A DNA stretch of 64,000 nt from Paracoccus sp. R12_2 (GTDB lineage: Bacteria; Pseudomonadota; Alphaproteobacteria; Rhodobacterales; Rhodobacteraceae), in assembly GCF_017744015.1 (NCBI RefSeq), contig NZ_JAGHRA010000002.1, forward strand, positions 248,001 through 312,000. Direction: 5' to 3'. Every line of letters begins with the position of its first letter. Position 1 is the first letter of the stretch. Below are positions 23,213 through 30,496 of the stretch, piece after piece. Below the pieces are notes generated by a model, which had not been told where the DNA came from, made no database searches, and was given only the letters and a program-made list of their open reading frames with translations. The position numbers were made by a program, and so were the translations under genes.

Positions 23213-23227
23213 TTAAGGTGACGTTAG
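23213..23227. promoter_or_regulatory. sciP: CtrA-type binding site upstream of sciP
   Basis: TTAAGGTGACGTTAG reads TTAA-N7-TTAG, one base from TTAA-N7-TTAA. It is located 46 bases upstream of sciP and 88 upstream of mnmA. Caulobacter sciP is activated by CtrA, which makes sciP the likelier target. Confidence 0.45.
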
Positions 23228-23255
23228 CCCGATCCGCTTTTTCGCCCGGTTCGGG

Positions 23256-23283
23256 TTGAGAATGTGCCGCATTTGACTATATC
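23256..23283 (+). promoter_or_regulatory. mnmA: Putative sigma-70 promoter of mnmA
   Basis: TTGAGA and TATATC are separated by 16 bases, ending 31 bases before the chosen mnmA ATG. If this is the promoter, the alternative GTG start at 23264 would lie upstream of the transcript start, which supports the ATG at 23315. Confidence 0.35.
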
Positions 23284-23314
23284 TCGAGACAGTTCGCGAC
23301 AGGCCTTCGAGATC

Positions 23315-24490
23315 ATGACCAGTACCACAGCCCTGCCCCGCACCAGTGCGGGCGATACCGCATTGAACAGCCTGGGCTTTGCCAAGCCCCCGGCGCAAAC
23401 CCGGGTGGTCGTCGCCATGTCCGGAGGGGTGGACAGTTCGGTGGTCGCGGCCATGTTGTGCCGCGAGGGGTATGATGTGATCGGCGTGACGCTGCAACTG
23501 TATGATCACGGTGCGGCACTGGCCAAGAAAGGCGCCTGCTGCGCCGGCCAGGATATCCATGATGCCCGCCGCGTGGCCGAACGCATGGGCTTTCCCCATT
23601 ATGTGCTGGATTACGAAAACAAGTTCCGCGAATCCGTGATCGACGAATTCGCCGATGCCTATCTGTCCGGCGCGACCCCGGTTCCCTGCATCCGCTGCAA
23701 CGAGCGCGTGAAATTCCGAGACCTGCTGCAGACCGCGCGGGACCTTGATGCGGATTGCATGGCCACGGGGCACTACATCCAGCGCAAGGACGGCACGCAG
23801 CGCGCCGAATTGCACATGGCCGCCGATACCGGCCGTGATCAAAGCTATTTCCTGTTCTCGACCACGCAAGAGCAGCTGGATTTCCTGCGCTTTCCGCTTG
23901 GCCACCTGCAAAGCAAGGCCGACACGCGCGCCTTGGCTGCCGAGTACGGGCTGTCGGTGGCCGACAAGCCCGACAGCCAGGATATCTGCTTCGTGCCGAA
24001 TGGTGATTACGCCTCGGTGATCGAGAAGTTGCGTCCCGGTGCGGCCGATCCGGGCGAGATCGTGGATATGGACGGAAACGTCCTCGGCCAGCACCGGGGT
24101 GTGATCCATTATACGATCGGTCAACGGCGCGGGCTTGGAATCGGTGGGTTGGGCGATCCGCTGTATGTCGTTCGCCTGGAACCTGAGACGCGCCGGGTCG
24201 TCGTCGGCCCGAAATCAGCGCTGGCCACGACAATCGTTCCGGTCACCGAGGTGAACTGGCTGGGCGACGACGCATTCGAGGGCGAAATCGCGTGCATGGT
24301 CCGCATTCGTTCGACACGTCCGCCCCGTCCGGCGATCTTGCGCCCCACAGGTGCCGGTCGCGCCGAAGTCGAGCTGTTGACTGCCGAGGAAGGTGTCAGC
24401 CCCGGTCAGGCCTGCGTGTTCTACGCCCCCGACAGCACGCGCGTCCTGGGGGGCGGCTGGATCACGCTGCGGCGTCGGAAAGCTGCCTGA
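23315..24490 (+). CDS. mnmA: tRNA-specific 2-thiouridylase MnmA
   Basis: MnmA thiolates uridine 34 in the wobble position of tRNA-Lys, -Glu and -Gln. The protein has 391 residues. The PP-loop SGGVDSS is at residues 36-42, the first active cysteine lies in [10 protein letters not shown], and the persulfide cysteine is in [13 protein letters not shown]. The C-terminal beta-barrel carries [16 protein letters not shown] at 23264 is in frame, but the ATG gives the usual N-terminus ahead of [11 protein letters not shown]. The 3' end overlaps the convergent sufE gene by 29 bases. Confidence 0.95.
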   Translation: MTSTTALPRTSAGDTALNSLGFAKPPAQTRVVVAMSGGVDSSVVAAMLCREGYDVIGVTLQLYDHGAALAKKGACCAGQDIHDARRVAERMGFPHYVLDYENKFRESVIDEFADAYLSGATPVPCIRCNERVKFRDLLQTARDLDADCMATGHYIQRKDGTQRAELHMAADTGRDQSYFLFSTTQEQLDFLRFPLGHLQSKADTRALAAEYGLSVADKPDSQDICFVPNGDYASVIEKLRPGAADPGEIVDMDGNVLGQHRGVIHYTIGQRRGLGIGGLGDPLYVVRLEPETRRVVVGPKSALATTIVPVTEVNWLGDDAFEGEIACMVRIRSTRPPRPAILRPTGAGRAEVELLTAEEGVSPGQACVFYAPDSTRVLGGGWITLRRRKAA

Positions 24491-24872
24491 TCCGCTCGAC
24501 CATCGCGCGCAAACCGTTTGATCGCTGCGACGACAGATGTTCGTCCAGCCCAAGCCGCGCAAGCTCTGCATGCGCATCGACCCGGGCCACCTGTTCCAGC
24601 GGCAGCCCCGAATACAGCGCGTGCAGAATGGCGATCAGCCCGCGCACGATCATCGCATCGCTGTCGCCCTGAAAGTCGAAACGACCACTCTCGATCCTTG
24701 GCATGATCCAGACCTGGCTTGCGCAGCCCTCGACCTTGGTTGCAGGCACCTGCAGCGCCGGGTCCATCGGCGGCATCTCCTTGCCCATCTCGATGACATG
24801 CCGATAACGCTCCTCCCAATCGTCGAGGAAATCGAATGTGGCGGCGATGTCTTCAAAGGCGGGGCTGGCCAT
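24462..24872 (-). CDS. sufE: Cysteine desulfuration protein SufE
   Basis: SufE accepts persulfide sulfur from the cysteine desulfurase SufS for Fe-S cluster assembly. It is 136 residues long, with the sulfur-acceptor cysteine in VEGCASQVW (Cys50) and the typical [14 protein letters not shown] and [21 protein letters not shown] segments. The ATG at 24872 (MASPAFEDI) fits the family; the frame remains open upstream. The suf operon itself is not in the window. The convergent 29-base overlap with mnmA may allow antisense interference between the two transcripts. Confidence 0.95.
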   Translation of the reverse strand: MASPAFEDIAATFDFLDDWEERYRHVIEMGKEMPPMDPALQVPATKVEGCASQVWIMPRIESGRFDFQGDSDAMIVRGLIAILHALYSGLPLEQVARVDAHAELARLGLDEHLSSQRSNGLRAMVERIRQLSDAAA

Positions 24873-24985
24873 GTCGGTTCTCCGGTCTGTGCCGTCCGGG
24901 TTAACGCGATGCGCCGGCAAGGTCAAAGAGGCTTTCACCGCGCCGCGCTTTCGCCTAACAATCGGGCGAAAGAAGGGATGGTGAC

Positions 24986-25498
24986 ATGACGAAACTGATC
25001 GCGCCGCTGCTGATCTCGACCCTCGTTCTGTCTGGCTGCGGCGGGCGCTTCAGCGACAGCGGCTGGAACCCTCTGGGCTGGCTGGGCGGAGGCGGTGGCA
25101 CGCCCGATCGCGCAACGCTTGAGCCGGAAGAGGGCTACGCGAGCCTCGCGGACAGCAGGCCGGGAATTCCGCAGATCACCGGGGCGCGTTGGGAACCACT
25201 GGGCGAAGGGCGTCTGCTGGTCGTCACCGCGATGGCCCCGACCAAGGGTTACAATTCGGTCGAGATCGTGACCGCACGTCCCCAACCCCGTGGCCGCATT
25301 TCACCTGACGCGGACGGCGTCCTTCGCCTCAGAATGGTCGGCCTGCCGCCGTTGCCCGACAGCGAGGCGGCGCGACTGCCCGCGCGCGCCGAGACGGATC
25401 AGATCACGGCCGCGTTCGCTTTGTCTTATCGTCAGCTTGCCGGCATCACCGCCATCGAGATCGCAAGTGCCTCGAACGTCGTGACGATCCGTCGCTGA
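24986..25498 (+). CDS. Putative lipoprotein of unknown function
   Basis: The product has 170 residues and starts with a clear lipoprotein signal (LLISTLVLSGC, modified Cys18). A Gly/Trp-rich stretch (WNPLGWLGGGGGTPD) follows. The rest is a compact beta-rich domain with RLLVVTAMAPTKGYNSVEIV and a C-terminal ITAIEIASASNVVTI. I recognise no named domain; the arrangement is typical of conserved Rhodobacteraceae lipoproteins. A GAAGG ribosome binding site precedes the ATG. It is followed by tRNA-Ser on the same strand. Confidence 0.75.
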   Translation: MTKLIAPLLISTLVLSGCGGRFSDSGWNPLGWLGGGGGTPDRATLEPEEGYASLADSRPGIPQITGARWEPLGEGRLLVVTAMAPTKGYNSVEIVTARPQPRGRISPDADGVLRLRMVGLPPLPDSEAARLPARAETDQITAAFALSYRQLAGITAIEIASASNVVTIRR

Positions 25499-25503
25499 AC
25501 ATC

Positions 25504-25532
25504 TTGCGCGTCGGGGTGTCTCCGGCTAGGTC
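25504..25532 (+). promoter_or_regulatory. Putative promoter of tRNA-Ser
   Basis: TTGCGC and TAGGTC are spaced by 17 bases and end 10 bases before the mature tRNA 5' end, a suitable distance for direct transcription initiation. Confidence 0.35.
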
Positions 25533-25542
25533 TGCGCCGGTC

Positions 25543-25632
25543 GGAGGCGTGGCAGAGTGGTTTAATGCACCGGTCTTGAAAACCGACGTGGGTTAACGCC
25601 CACCGTGGGTTCGAATCCCACCGCCTCCGCCA
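25543..25632 (+). tRNA. tRNA-Ser (anticodon TGA)
   Basis: This is a 90-base tRNA with CCA encoded. The acceptor stem GGAGGCG pairs with CGCCTCC and the discriminator is G. The anticodon loop CTTGAAA shows TGA, reading UCA and related serine codons. A long variable arm (GTGGGTTAACGCCCAC) marks a class II tRNA, and the T-loop contains GGTTCGAATCC. Confidence 0.97.
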
Positions 25633-25679
25633 TCGAATGCCACCGGCATCGAACTCAGATCTATTGTTATCGCATAGAG

Positions 25680-26750
25680 TCAGGAACTTCCATCTCGCCG
25701 CGCAGCGGGCGGCGTTCCCGCATCACGGCGCCAAACAGCAGGCGAAACACCCGCGACGCGTTTGAAGGCGCGGCTGAAGGATTGGGCCGAGGCGTATCCC
25801 ACTTGCGCAGCGGCCTCTTCGATCGAAACGCGATCACGCATCAACATATCGCCAGCGAGTTGTACGCGCCAAAATGCAAGGTAATCCATGGGAGAGCGTC
25901 CGACCTTCCTGGTGAACCGTTCCGAGAGGACACTTCGCGACGTTCCGACTTGCCGCGCAAGCAATGCCAGCGTCCACCCCTCCGATGGCCGCTCGTGAAG
26001 AATCCGAATGGCTGCTCCTGCGACCGGATCGGCAAGGGCAGCAAGCCATCCCGCCTCTTGCGCGCCAACGTTCATCAGGTGTTGCCGCAGTGTCTCGACG
26101 AGCATCAGTCGGCATATGCTCCGTCGTACCGTCCGCAGGCCGGGGCCGTCCCGCGCGAACGCCGCGCCCGCCGCATCGACAAGGCCGGAGAGCGTATCCG
26201 ATTCCGGGTTCGGTCGCCCGACTTTCAGCAGCGCGGGAAGATTCGACAGCAGTGGGTCGAAGAGGGGCGCGTCGGCCGTCAGGAAGCCGCAGACGAAGCG
26301 CGCGGTCGGGGTCCCGCCACCGCCCTCGGGAACGACGAACGGCAACCTCTCGGCGGCAAGCGCAGCGAAGAACGCAATCATCCCGTCGCGATCGAACTCG
26401 GGAGGCGTGCCTAGCGCGCTCTCCATGCGATAGGCGTCTCCCTTCGGATAGACCAGAACGTCGCCGGGCTGGAAGCGGGTCGGGTTGGAACCGGGCACGG
26501 AGGCCAGGCCGGCGCCCTCCAGAACGATGTGAAATGAAATCACTCGGCCGCGCGGCGCACCGAGAATCTCCGCATAGGCAGCGACGGGCGGGACGTCGAC
26601 GCACCAAGGGTCGCTGGCGTCCACCATGAACAGTAGCGCCCCTTCGAGGTGCACAAGTTCGAGGACATCCGAGAGAGGATCGAAACCGGCCGATCGATCA
26701 CGAAATCCGGACGCTGGGACATGGTCGGCTTGCATGCCTGATTCTACCAT
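25680..26750 (-). CDS. AraC family transcriptional regulator with cupin sensor domain
   Basis: The product is about 356 residues long. The N-terminal cupin-type domain (AraC-binding-like family) contains FDPLSDVLELVHLEGALLF and the PGDVLVYPKGDAY barrel strand. The C-terminal double helix-turn-helix has LALLARQVGTSRSVLSERFTRKVGRSPMDYL and IEEAAAQVGYASAQSFSRAFKR. Start options are ATG at 26750 or 26735; the longer open frame has no support. It is divergent from the DUF1330 gene across 38 bases, so that gene is a probable target. The gene begins directly downstream of tRNA-Ser, a common integration point. Confidence 0.88.
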   Translation of the reverse strand: MVESGMQADHVPASGFRDRSAGFDPLSDVLELVHLEGALLFMVDASDPWCVDVPPVAAYAEILGAPRGRVISFHIVLEGAGLASVPGSNPTRFQPGDVLVYPKGDAYRMESALGTPPEFDRDGMIAFFAALAAERLPFVVPEGGGGTPTARFVCGFLTADAPLFDPLLSNLPALLKVGRPNPESDTLSGLVDAAGAAFARDGPGLRTVRRSICRLMLVETLRQHLMNVGAQEAGWLAALADPVAGAAIRILHERPSEGWTLALLARQVGTSRSVLSERFTRKVGRSPMDYLAFWRVQLAGDMLMRDRVSIEEAAAQVGYASAQSFSRAFKRVAGVSPAVWRRDAGTPPAARRDGSS

Positions 26751-26788
26751 CGGACGAAACCACCCGGTAGTCGGAAAGGAGGTTTGCC

Positions 26789-27091
26789 ATGGCCGCATTC
26801 GTGTTCTTCGATGTGAAGCAGGTTCGGGATCCCGACCTGCTGGCAACATATAGGTCCAGGGTATTCGAGACGGTTGAGCGATTCGACGGCCGGTACCGGG
26901 TCCTTGGCGGCTGCGAGGCAGTTCTTGAGGGGAGCTGGCGCCCGAACATTCCAGTGCTCATCGAGTTCAAGTCGGTTGCGGCCGCACGCGAATGGTATTT
27001 TTCTGATCTTTACGAGCCGCTTCTCACCCAAAGGATTGAGGCTGCGGACTGCGACGCCGTTCTACTCGCCGGGTTCGACCACGGCGGCTAG
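26789..27091 (+). CDS. DUF1330 family protein
   Basis: A 100-residue small protein of the ferredoxin-like (dimeric alpha/beta barrel) DUF1330 family, with FFDVKQVRDPDLLATYRSRV, RYRVLGG, VLIEFKSVAAAREWYFSDLYEPLL. The biochemical role of the family is not established; it resembles small monooxygenase folds. It has the strong ribosome binding site AAAGGAGG. It is divergently paired with the AraC regulator, suggesting inducible expression. Confidence 0.88.
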   Translation: MAAFVFFDVKQVRDPDLLATYRSRVFETVERFDGRYRVLGGCEAVLEGSWRPNIPVLIEFKSVAAAREWYFSDLYEPLLTQRIEAADCDAVLLAGFDHGG

Positions 27092-27132
27092 GCATTCGGG
27101 ACGCTTGGCGCTACAGAACGAAGGTCAGAGAA

Positions 27133-27162
27133 GGTTCGACCCTTGTCGCGCCCCCTCCGCCA
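27133..27162 (+). repeat. tRNA-Ser 3'-end-like fragment (possible attachment-site remnant)
   Basis: GGTTCGA (27133-27139) and CCTCCGCCA (27154-27162) repeat two elements of the tRNA-Ser 3' end (25608-25614 and 25624-25632) in the same order. The spacing is 5 bases longer. Together with the tRNA they bracket the AraC and DUF1330 genes. There is no integrase gene, so this is at most an old remnant. Confidence 0.25.
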
Positions 27163-27336
27163 AGCATATCCCTCGCCGCGTTGCTTTCATGCATGGATCA
27201 GCAAATTTCGCGTAGCTGGATCCTGCTCACGAGACTGCGAAAATGCTCGACCGGGCGCCGGAAATCATGTTGCTGTTGCAGGAACCTGCTTCGACGTGAA
27301 AGCAGGGCGGACATACAGAATGATCGAGGTGACACC

Positions 27337-27624
27337 ATGAGCAGAACCGCATTCACGGCCTTGCTGGCACTTGTTCTTGTCGCAGGTTGCACCGCCGGAA
27401 CTGGCGGGCGCGTTGTCGTCAAGGGGGCCGGTCCGGACGACCTGCTGAAATTACGATCAGGCCCGGGACTTGAACACAGGGTGATCGTGGGCCTGCCGGA
27501 TGGCACCGAACTGACCCGCCGCGACTGCCGGACCGATGCTGGGGAAACCTGGTGCAGGGTCTCTTTGGCCGCGCAGCCCGGGGTTACCGGATATGTCTCG
27601 GCGGACTATCTGGCAGTTTTCTAG
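27337..27624 (+). CDS. Small SH3-domain lipoprotein
   Basis: The protein has 95 residues. The lipoprotein signal MSRTAFTALLALVLVAGC puts the modified cysteine at about residue 18. A bacterial SH3 domain follows: LLKLRSGPGLEHRVIVGLPDG, then WCRVSL and GYVSADYLAVF. Such domains usually bind peptidoglycan or envelope proteins. Two cysteines (RRDC and WCRV) could form a disulfide. The 245 bases upstream (27092-27336) show no convincing gene. A hairpin terminator lies 143 bases downstream. Confidence 0.82.
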   Translation: MSRTAFTALLALVLVAGCTAGTGGRVVVKGAGPDDLLKLRSGPGLEHRVIVGLPDGTELTRRDCRTDAGETWCRVSLAAQPGVTGYVSADYLAVF

Positions 27625-27766
27625 AACAGGACAACGCAACCACCGGGACCGCCAACGGCGCAGGTTGCACGCCGGACCGGGACCTTGATCCGGCGTCGCG
27701 CCACTTCCAAGGCATGGGCGACCCGGTTCTGCATTCAGCCGGCTTCGGCAGGGTCTGCGGCATTGC

Positions 27767-27800
27767 CTTGTGAAAGGGCGGTCATTCGCCCTTTCACAGG
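27767..27800. terminator. Perfect 12-base hairpin, probable bidirectional terminator
   Basis: TGTGAAAGGGCG and CGCCCTTTCACA pair perfectly around a 6-base loop (GTCATT), with one wobble and one C-G pair extending the stem. The A and T runs inside the stem base are typical of alphaproteobacterial terminators. It sits between the SH3 lipoprotein gene and the convergent MetX-like gene, so it can serve both. Confidence 0.6.
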
Positions 27801-27866
27801 CCGGCACCACCGCTGCACCAACCGGATCGCTGATCTGAGGTCGGTGGGGGGCTTGGGGCCAACGAC

Positions 27867-29039
27867 CTACTCGGCCTCCAGAAAGGCGCGGATACGGTCT
27901 CCGGCTTGAGCGATGTTCAGAACACCGTCCAGATGACCGCGGGTGCCCTCGATCTCGACCATCTCGACCGGCGTTCCGTCGGATTTGATGATGGCCCCTG
28001 TCTCGCGCACCGCGTTTCCCGGAAAGACCAGATCCTCGTCTGAGTGGATCAACATCACCGGCACATCTATATCCAACAGCCCTTGATACAGCCCTTCCTC
28101 GGGGTGGCCCGCGACGAACAGCTGATTGGCCTTAGCCAGATACAGGAAATGGTTGGCATCCGAGGTCTTCGCCCTTGCCGCACCGGCGGCATTCAGTGTG
28201 TCGACGACGGCGAACTCGTTCGCGAAATCCGTGGCCGGATCACGGTCGGCCAGCGCCCAGTCGCGACCGAAGGTTCCGTTCGACCATTCGGCGGACTGCG
28301 CATGCAGGGTGACGATCTTCAGCGCCTGGGCCAAGCCCGCCTCGGGCGCATCCCCGTCATAATAGTCACCGCCGTTCCAGTTCGGGTCCAGGCGGATGGG
28401 TGAGGCCCAGACGTCCAGCCATGCGATCAGGTCGGCGTCGGCCCACCCTGACGAGATGACCGGGATCACGCGCGTCAGCCGATCGGGATAGCTTGCAGCC
28501 CATTCATAGCTTTGCAAACCGCCCATCGAGGCCCCCATGACCGCATGCCATGTCTGGATCCCCAACTGGTCCATCAGGCCCTTTTGCGTATCGACAAAGT
28601 CCCCGATGGTCAGGATCGGAAAATCCATGCCCCACGGCTTTCCGGTGTCCGGGTTCGTGCTGGCCGGTCCCGTCGTGATGACATTGGGGTCGTGGGCCGC
28701 CAGATTGACGGGGCTGTCCACCGATACCACGAACCATTTGTCTGTATCGATGGGTTTCCCCGATCCGATGATCGCATCCCAGTATCCCGGTGCCGCGTCG
28801 TCGGCCGCGTATCTGCCGGCGGCGTGGCTGTTGCCGCTGAAGAAATGCGGGATCAGGATGGCGTTGTCCCGGTCGGCATTCAAGGTCCCGTATGTTTCAT
28901 AACCCAGTCGCATCTGCCCGATCACCTCGCCGCCGCGGGTGGTGAAATCGGCCAAGGTGAATTCCTGTTTCTCAACCAGCGGCTCATAGGCAGCCGCGGG
29001 ACCTGCGCAGAGTGCCGCGATCAGGATTGCGTGACGCAT
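27867..29039 (-). CDS. Exported MetX-like alpha/beta hydrolase (homoserine acetyltransferase family)
   Basis: The protein has 390 residues and resembles homoserine O-acetyltransferase: LADFTTRGGEVIGQMRLGYETYG, then LIPHFFSGNSHAAGR, and the nucleophile elbow MGASMGG with Ser171. The acid lies in HSDEDLVFP and His369 in RGHLD. MRHAILIAALCAGPAAA looks like a cleaved signal peptide, which true MetX enzymes of methionine synthesis lack. A periplasmic esterase or acyltransferase of unknown substrate is therefore more likely. The ATG at 29039 has GGGGG upstream; the longer frame overlaps the divergent GH1 region. It is divergent from the glucosidase gene. Confidence 0.78.
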   Translation of the reverse strand: MRHAILIAALCAGPAAAYEPLVEKQEFTLADFTTRGGEVIGQMRLGYETYGTLNADRDNAILIPHFFSGNSHAAGRYAADDAAPGYWDAIIGSGKPIDTDKWFVVSVDSPVNLAAHDPNVITTGPASTNPDTGKPWGMDFPILTIGDFVDTQKGLMDQLGIQTWHAVMGASMGGLQSYEWAASYPDRLTRVIPVISSGWADADLIAWLDVWASPIRLDPNWNGGDYYDGDAPEAGLAQALKIVTLHAQSAEWSNGTFGRDWALADRDPATDFANEFAVVDTLNAAGAARAKTSDANHFLYLAKANQLFVAGHPEEGLYQGLLDIDVPVMLIHSDEDLVFPGNAVRETGAIIKSDGTPVEMVEIEGTRGHLDGVLNIAQAGDRIRAFLEAE

Positions 29040-29164
29040 CTTGTTTCCCCCTCGTTCATGAAGGGGTATCGAACATTGCAGCGGGCGCGATGTCCAGCAA
29101 GGAAACCCTCTTCCACAGACAGGCACGGCATGGCAGCGTGATGGCACAAACGGATGGAGGGAAC

Positions 29165-30478
29165 ATGCTGCCACGTCGCACGGATTTTCCGCAGGATTTC
29201 GTCTTCGGCGCCGCAACCGCCGCCTATCAGATCGAAGGTTCCCGGTTCGGGGGTGCGGGTCCGTCGCACTGGGACAGCTTCGCCGCGACGCCGGGAAACA
29301 TCCAAGACCACAGCAGCGGCGCGACCGCCTGCGATCATTTTCACCGTTGGCAAACCGATCTGGATCTGGTCCGCGACGCTGGCTTCGACGCCTATCGCTT
29401 TTCGACCTCTTGGGCGCGGATCATGCCCGACGGACGGCATCTCAATTCCGAAGGGCTGGATTTCTACGACCGTCTCGTGGACGGCATGCTGGCGCGTGGG
29501 CTGCAGCCGTTCCCGACGCTGTATCACTGGGATCTGCCCGCCGCGCTGGCCGACCTGGGCGGCTGGCGGAACCGCGATATCGCGTCGTGGTTCGCGGATT
29601 ATGCGCGCGCCGTTCACGCGCGACTTGGCGATCGTGTCGCCAGCACCGCAACCCTGAACGAGCCGTGGTGCATCGCATGGCTGTCGCATTTCCTGGGCCA
29701 TCATGCGCCCGGCCTGCGCGACATCCGCGCGGCCAGCCGCGCGATGCATCATGTGCTGCTGGCCCACGGCACCGCGATGCAGGCTTTGCGCGCCGAGGGC
29801 GCGGGCAACCTGGGCATCGTCCTGAACTTCGAGACCGCCCATCCGGTCGATGACAGCCCCGAGGCCGAAGATGCCGCAGCGATACAGGATGCGATCTACA
29901 ATCAGTGGTTCATTCGCGCCCTCTGCGGTCAGGGTTATCCACAGGCCGCGCTGAAGGGGATCGAACCGCATCTGCCGGATGGCTGGCAACGGGACATGGA
30001 CCTGATCGCTGCGCCGTTGGACTGGCTGGGCGTCAATTACTATACGCGCAAGCTGCACGGCCCGGCGCCGGGGCTTTGGCCGGGCAGTGAAGCGGCCGAC
30101 GGTCCGCTGCCCAAGACCCAGATGGGCTGGGAAATCCGCCCCGAGGGCCTGTCCGAGTTCCTGATCCGGCTGTCGCGCGATCATGTCGGAAATCTGCCGA
30201 TCCACGTCACCGAAAACGGCATGGCGCTGGCGGCGGGCGCCGACATCATCGAAGACGCAGCCCGGATCGACTTTATCGCCGGGCATCTGCGGGCGGCACG
30301 CGCGGCGCTGGACGCAGGGGTCAACCTGCGCAGCTTCTTCTATTGGTCGCTGTTGGACAATTACGAATGGGCCTTCGGCTACGGGCCGCGCTTTGGCCTT
30401 GTTCATGTGGATTACGACACGATGACGCGCACTCCGAAAGCGAGCTGGCATGCGATCCGGGCCATGCTGACGGCCTGA
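29165..30478 (+). CDS. Glycoside hydrolase family 1 beta-glucosidase
   Basis: The enzyme has 437 residues and covers the full GH1 barrel. The N-terminal signature is FVFGAATAAYQIEG. The acid/base glutamate is in TLNEPW (Glu166), the nucleophile in VTENG (Glu350), and the C-terminal substrate region is WSLLDNYEWAFGY. No signal peptide is seen, so it should act in the cytoplasm on imported beta-glucosides or similar disaccharides. GGAGGGAAC precedes the chosen ATG; an upstream in-frame ATG at 29141 is less likely. No sugar transporter is adjacent. Confidence 0.94.
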   Translation: MLPRRTDFPQDFVFGAATAAYQIEGSRFGGAGPSHWDSFAATPGNIQDHSSGATACDHFHRWQTDLDLVRDAGFDAYRFSTSWARIMPDGRHLNSEGLDFYDRLVDGMLARGLQPFPTLYHWDLPAALADLGGWRNRDIASWFADYARAVHARLGDRVASTATLNEPWCIAWLSHFLGHHAPGLRDIRAASRAMHHVLLAHGTAMQALRAEGAGNLGIVLNFETAHPVDDSPEAEDAAAIQDAIYNQWFIRALCGQGYPQAALKGIEPHLPDGWQRDMDLIAAPLDWLGVNYYTRKLHGPAPGLWPGSEAADGPLPKTQMGWEIRPEGLSEFLIRLSRDHVGNLPIHVTENGMALAAGADIIEDAARIDFIAGHLRAARAALDAGVNLRSFFYWSLLDNYEWAFGYGPRFGLVHVDYDTMTRTPKASWHAIRAMLTA

Positions 30479-30496
30479 TCGGCACAGGCCGATCAG
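30475..30496. terminator. Hairpin spanning the convergent stop codons of the GH1 and GMC genes
   Basis: CTGATCGGC and GCCGATCAG form a perfect 9-base stem with the loop ACAG. The stem includes the stop codons of both convergent genes. There is no T-run, so any terminator activity would not be of the simple intrinsic type. Confidence 0.45.

Noticed and set aside
27092..27336. Short frames after the DUF1330 gene
   Set aside because: No start context or domain; the region reads as non-coding, apart from the tRNA-like fragment reported.
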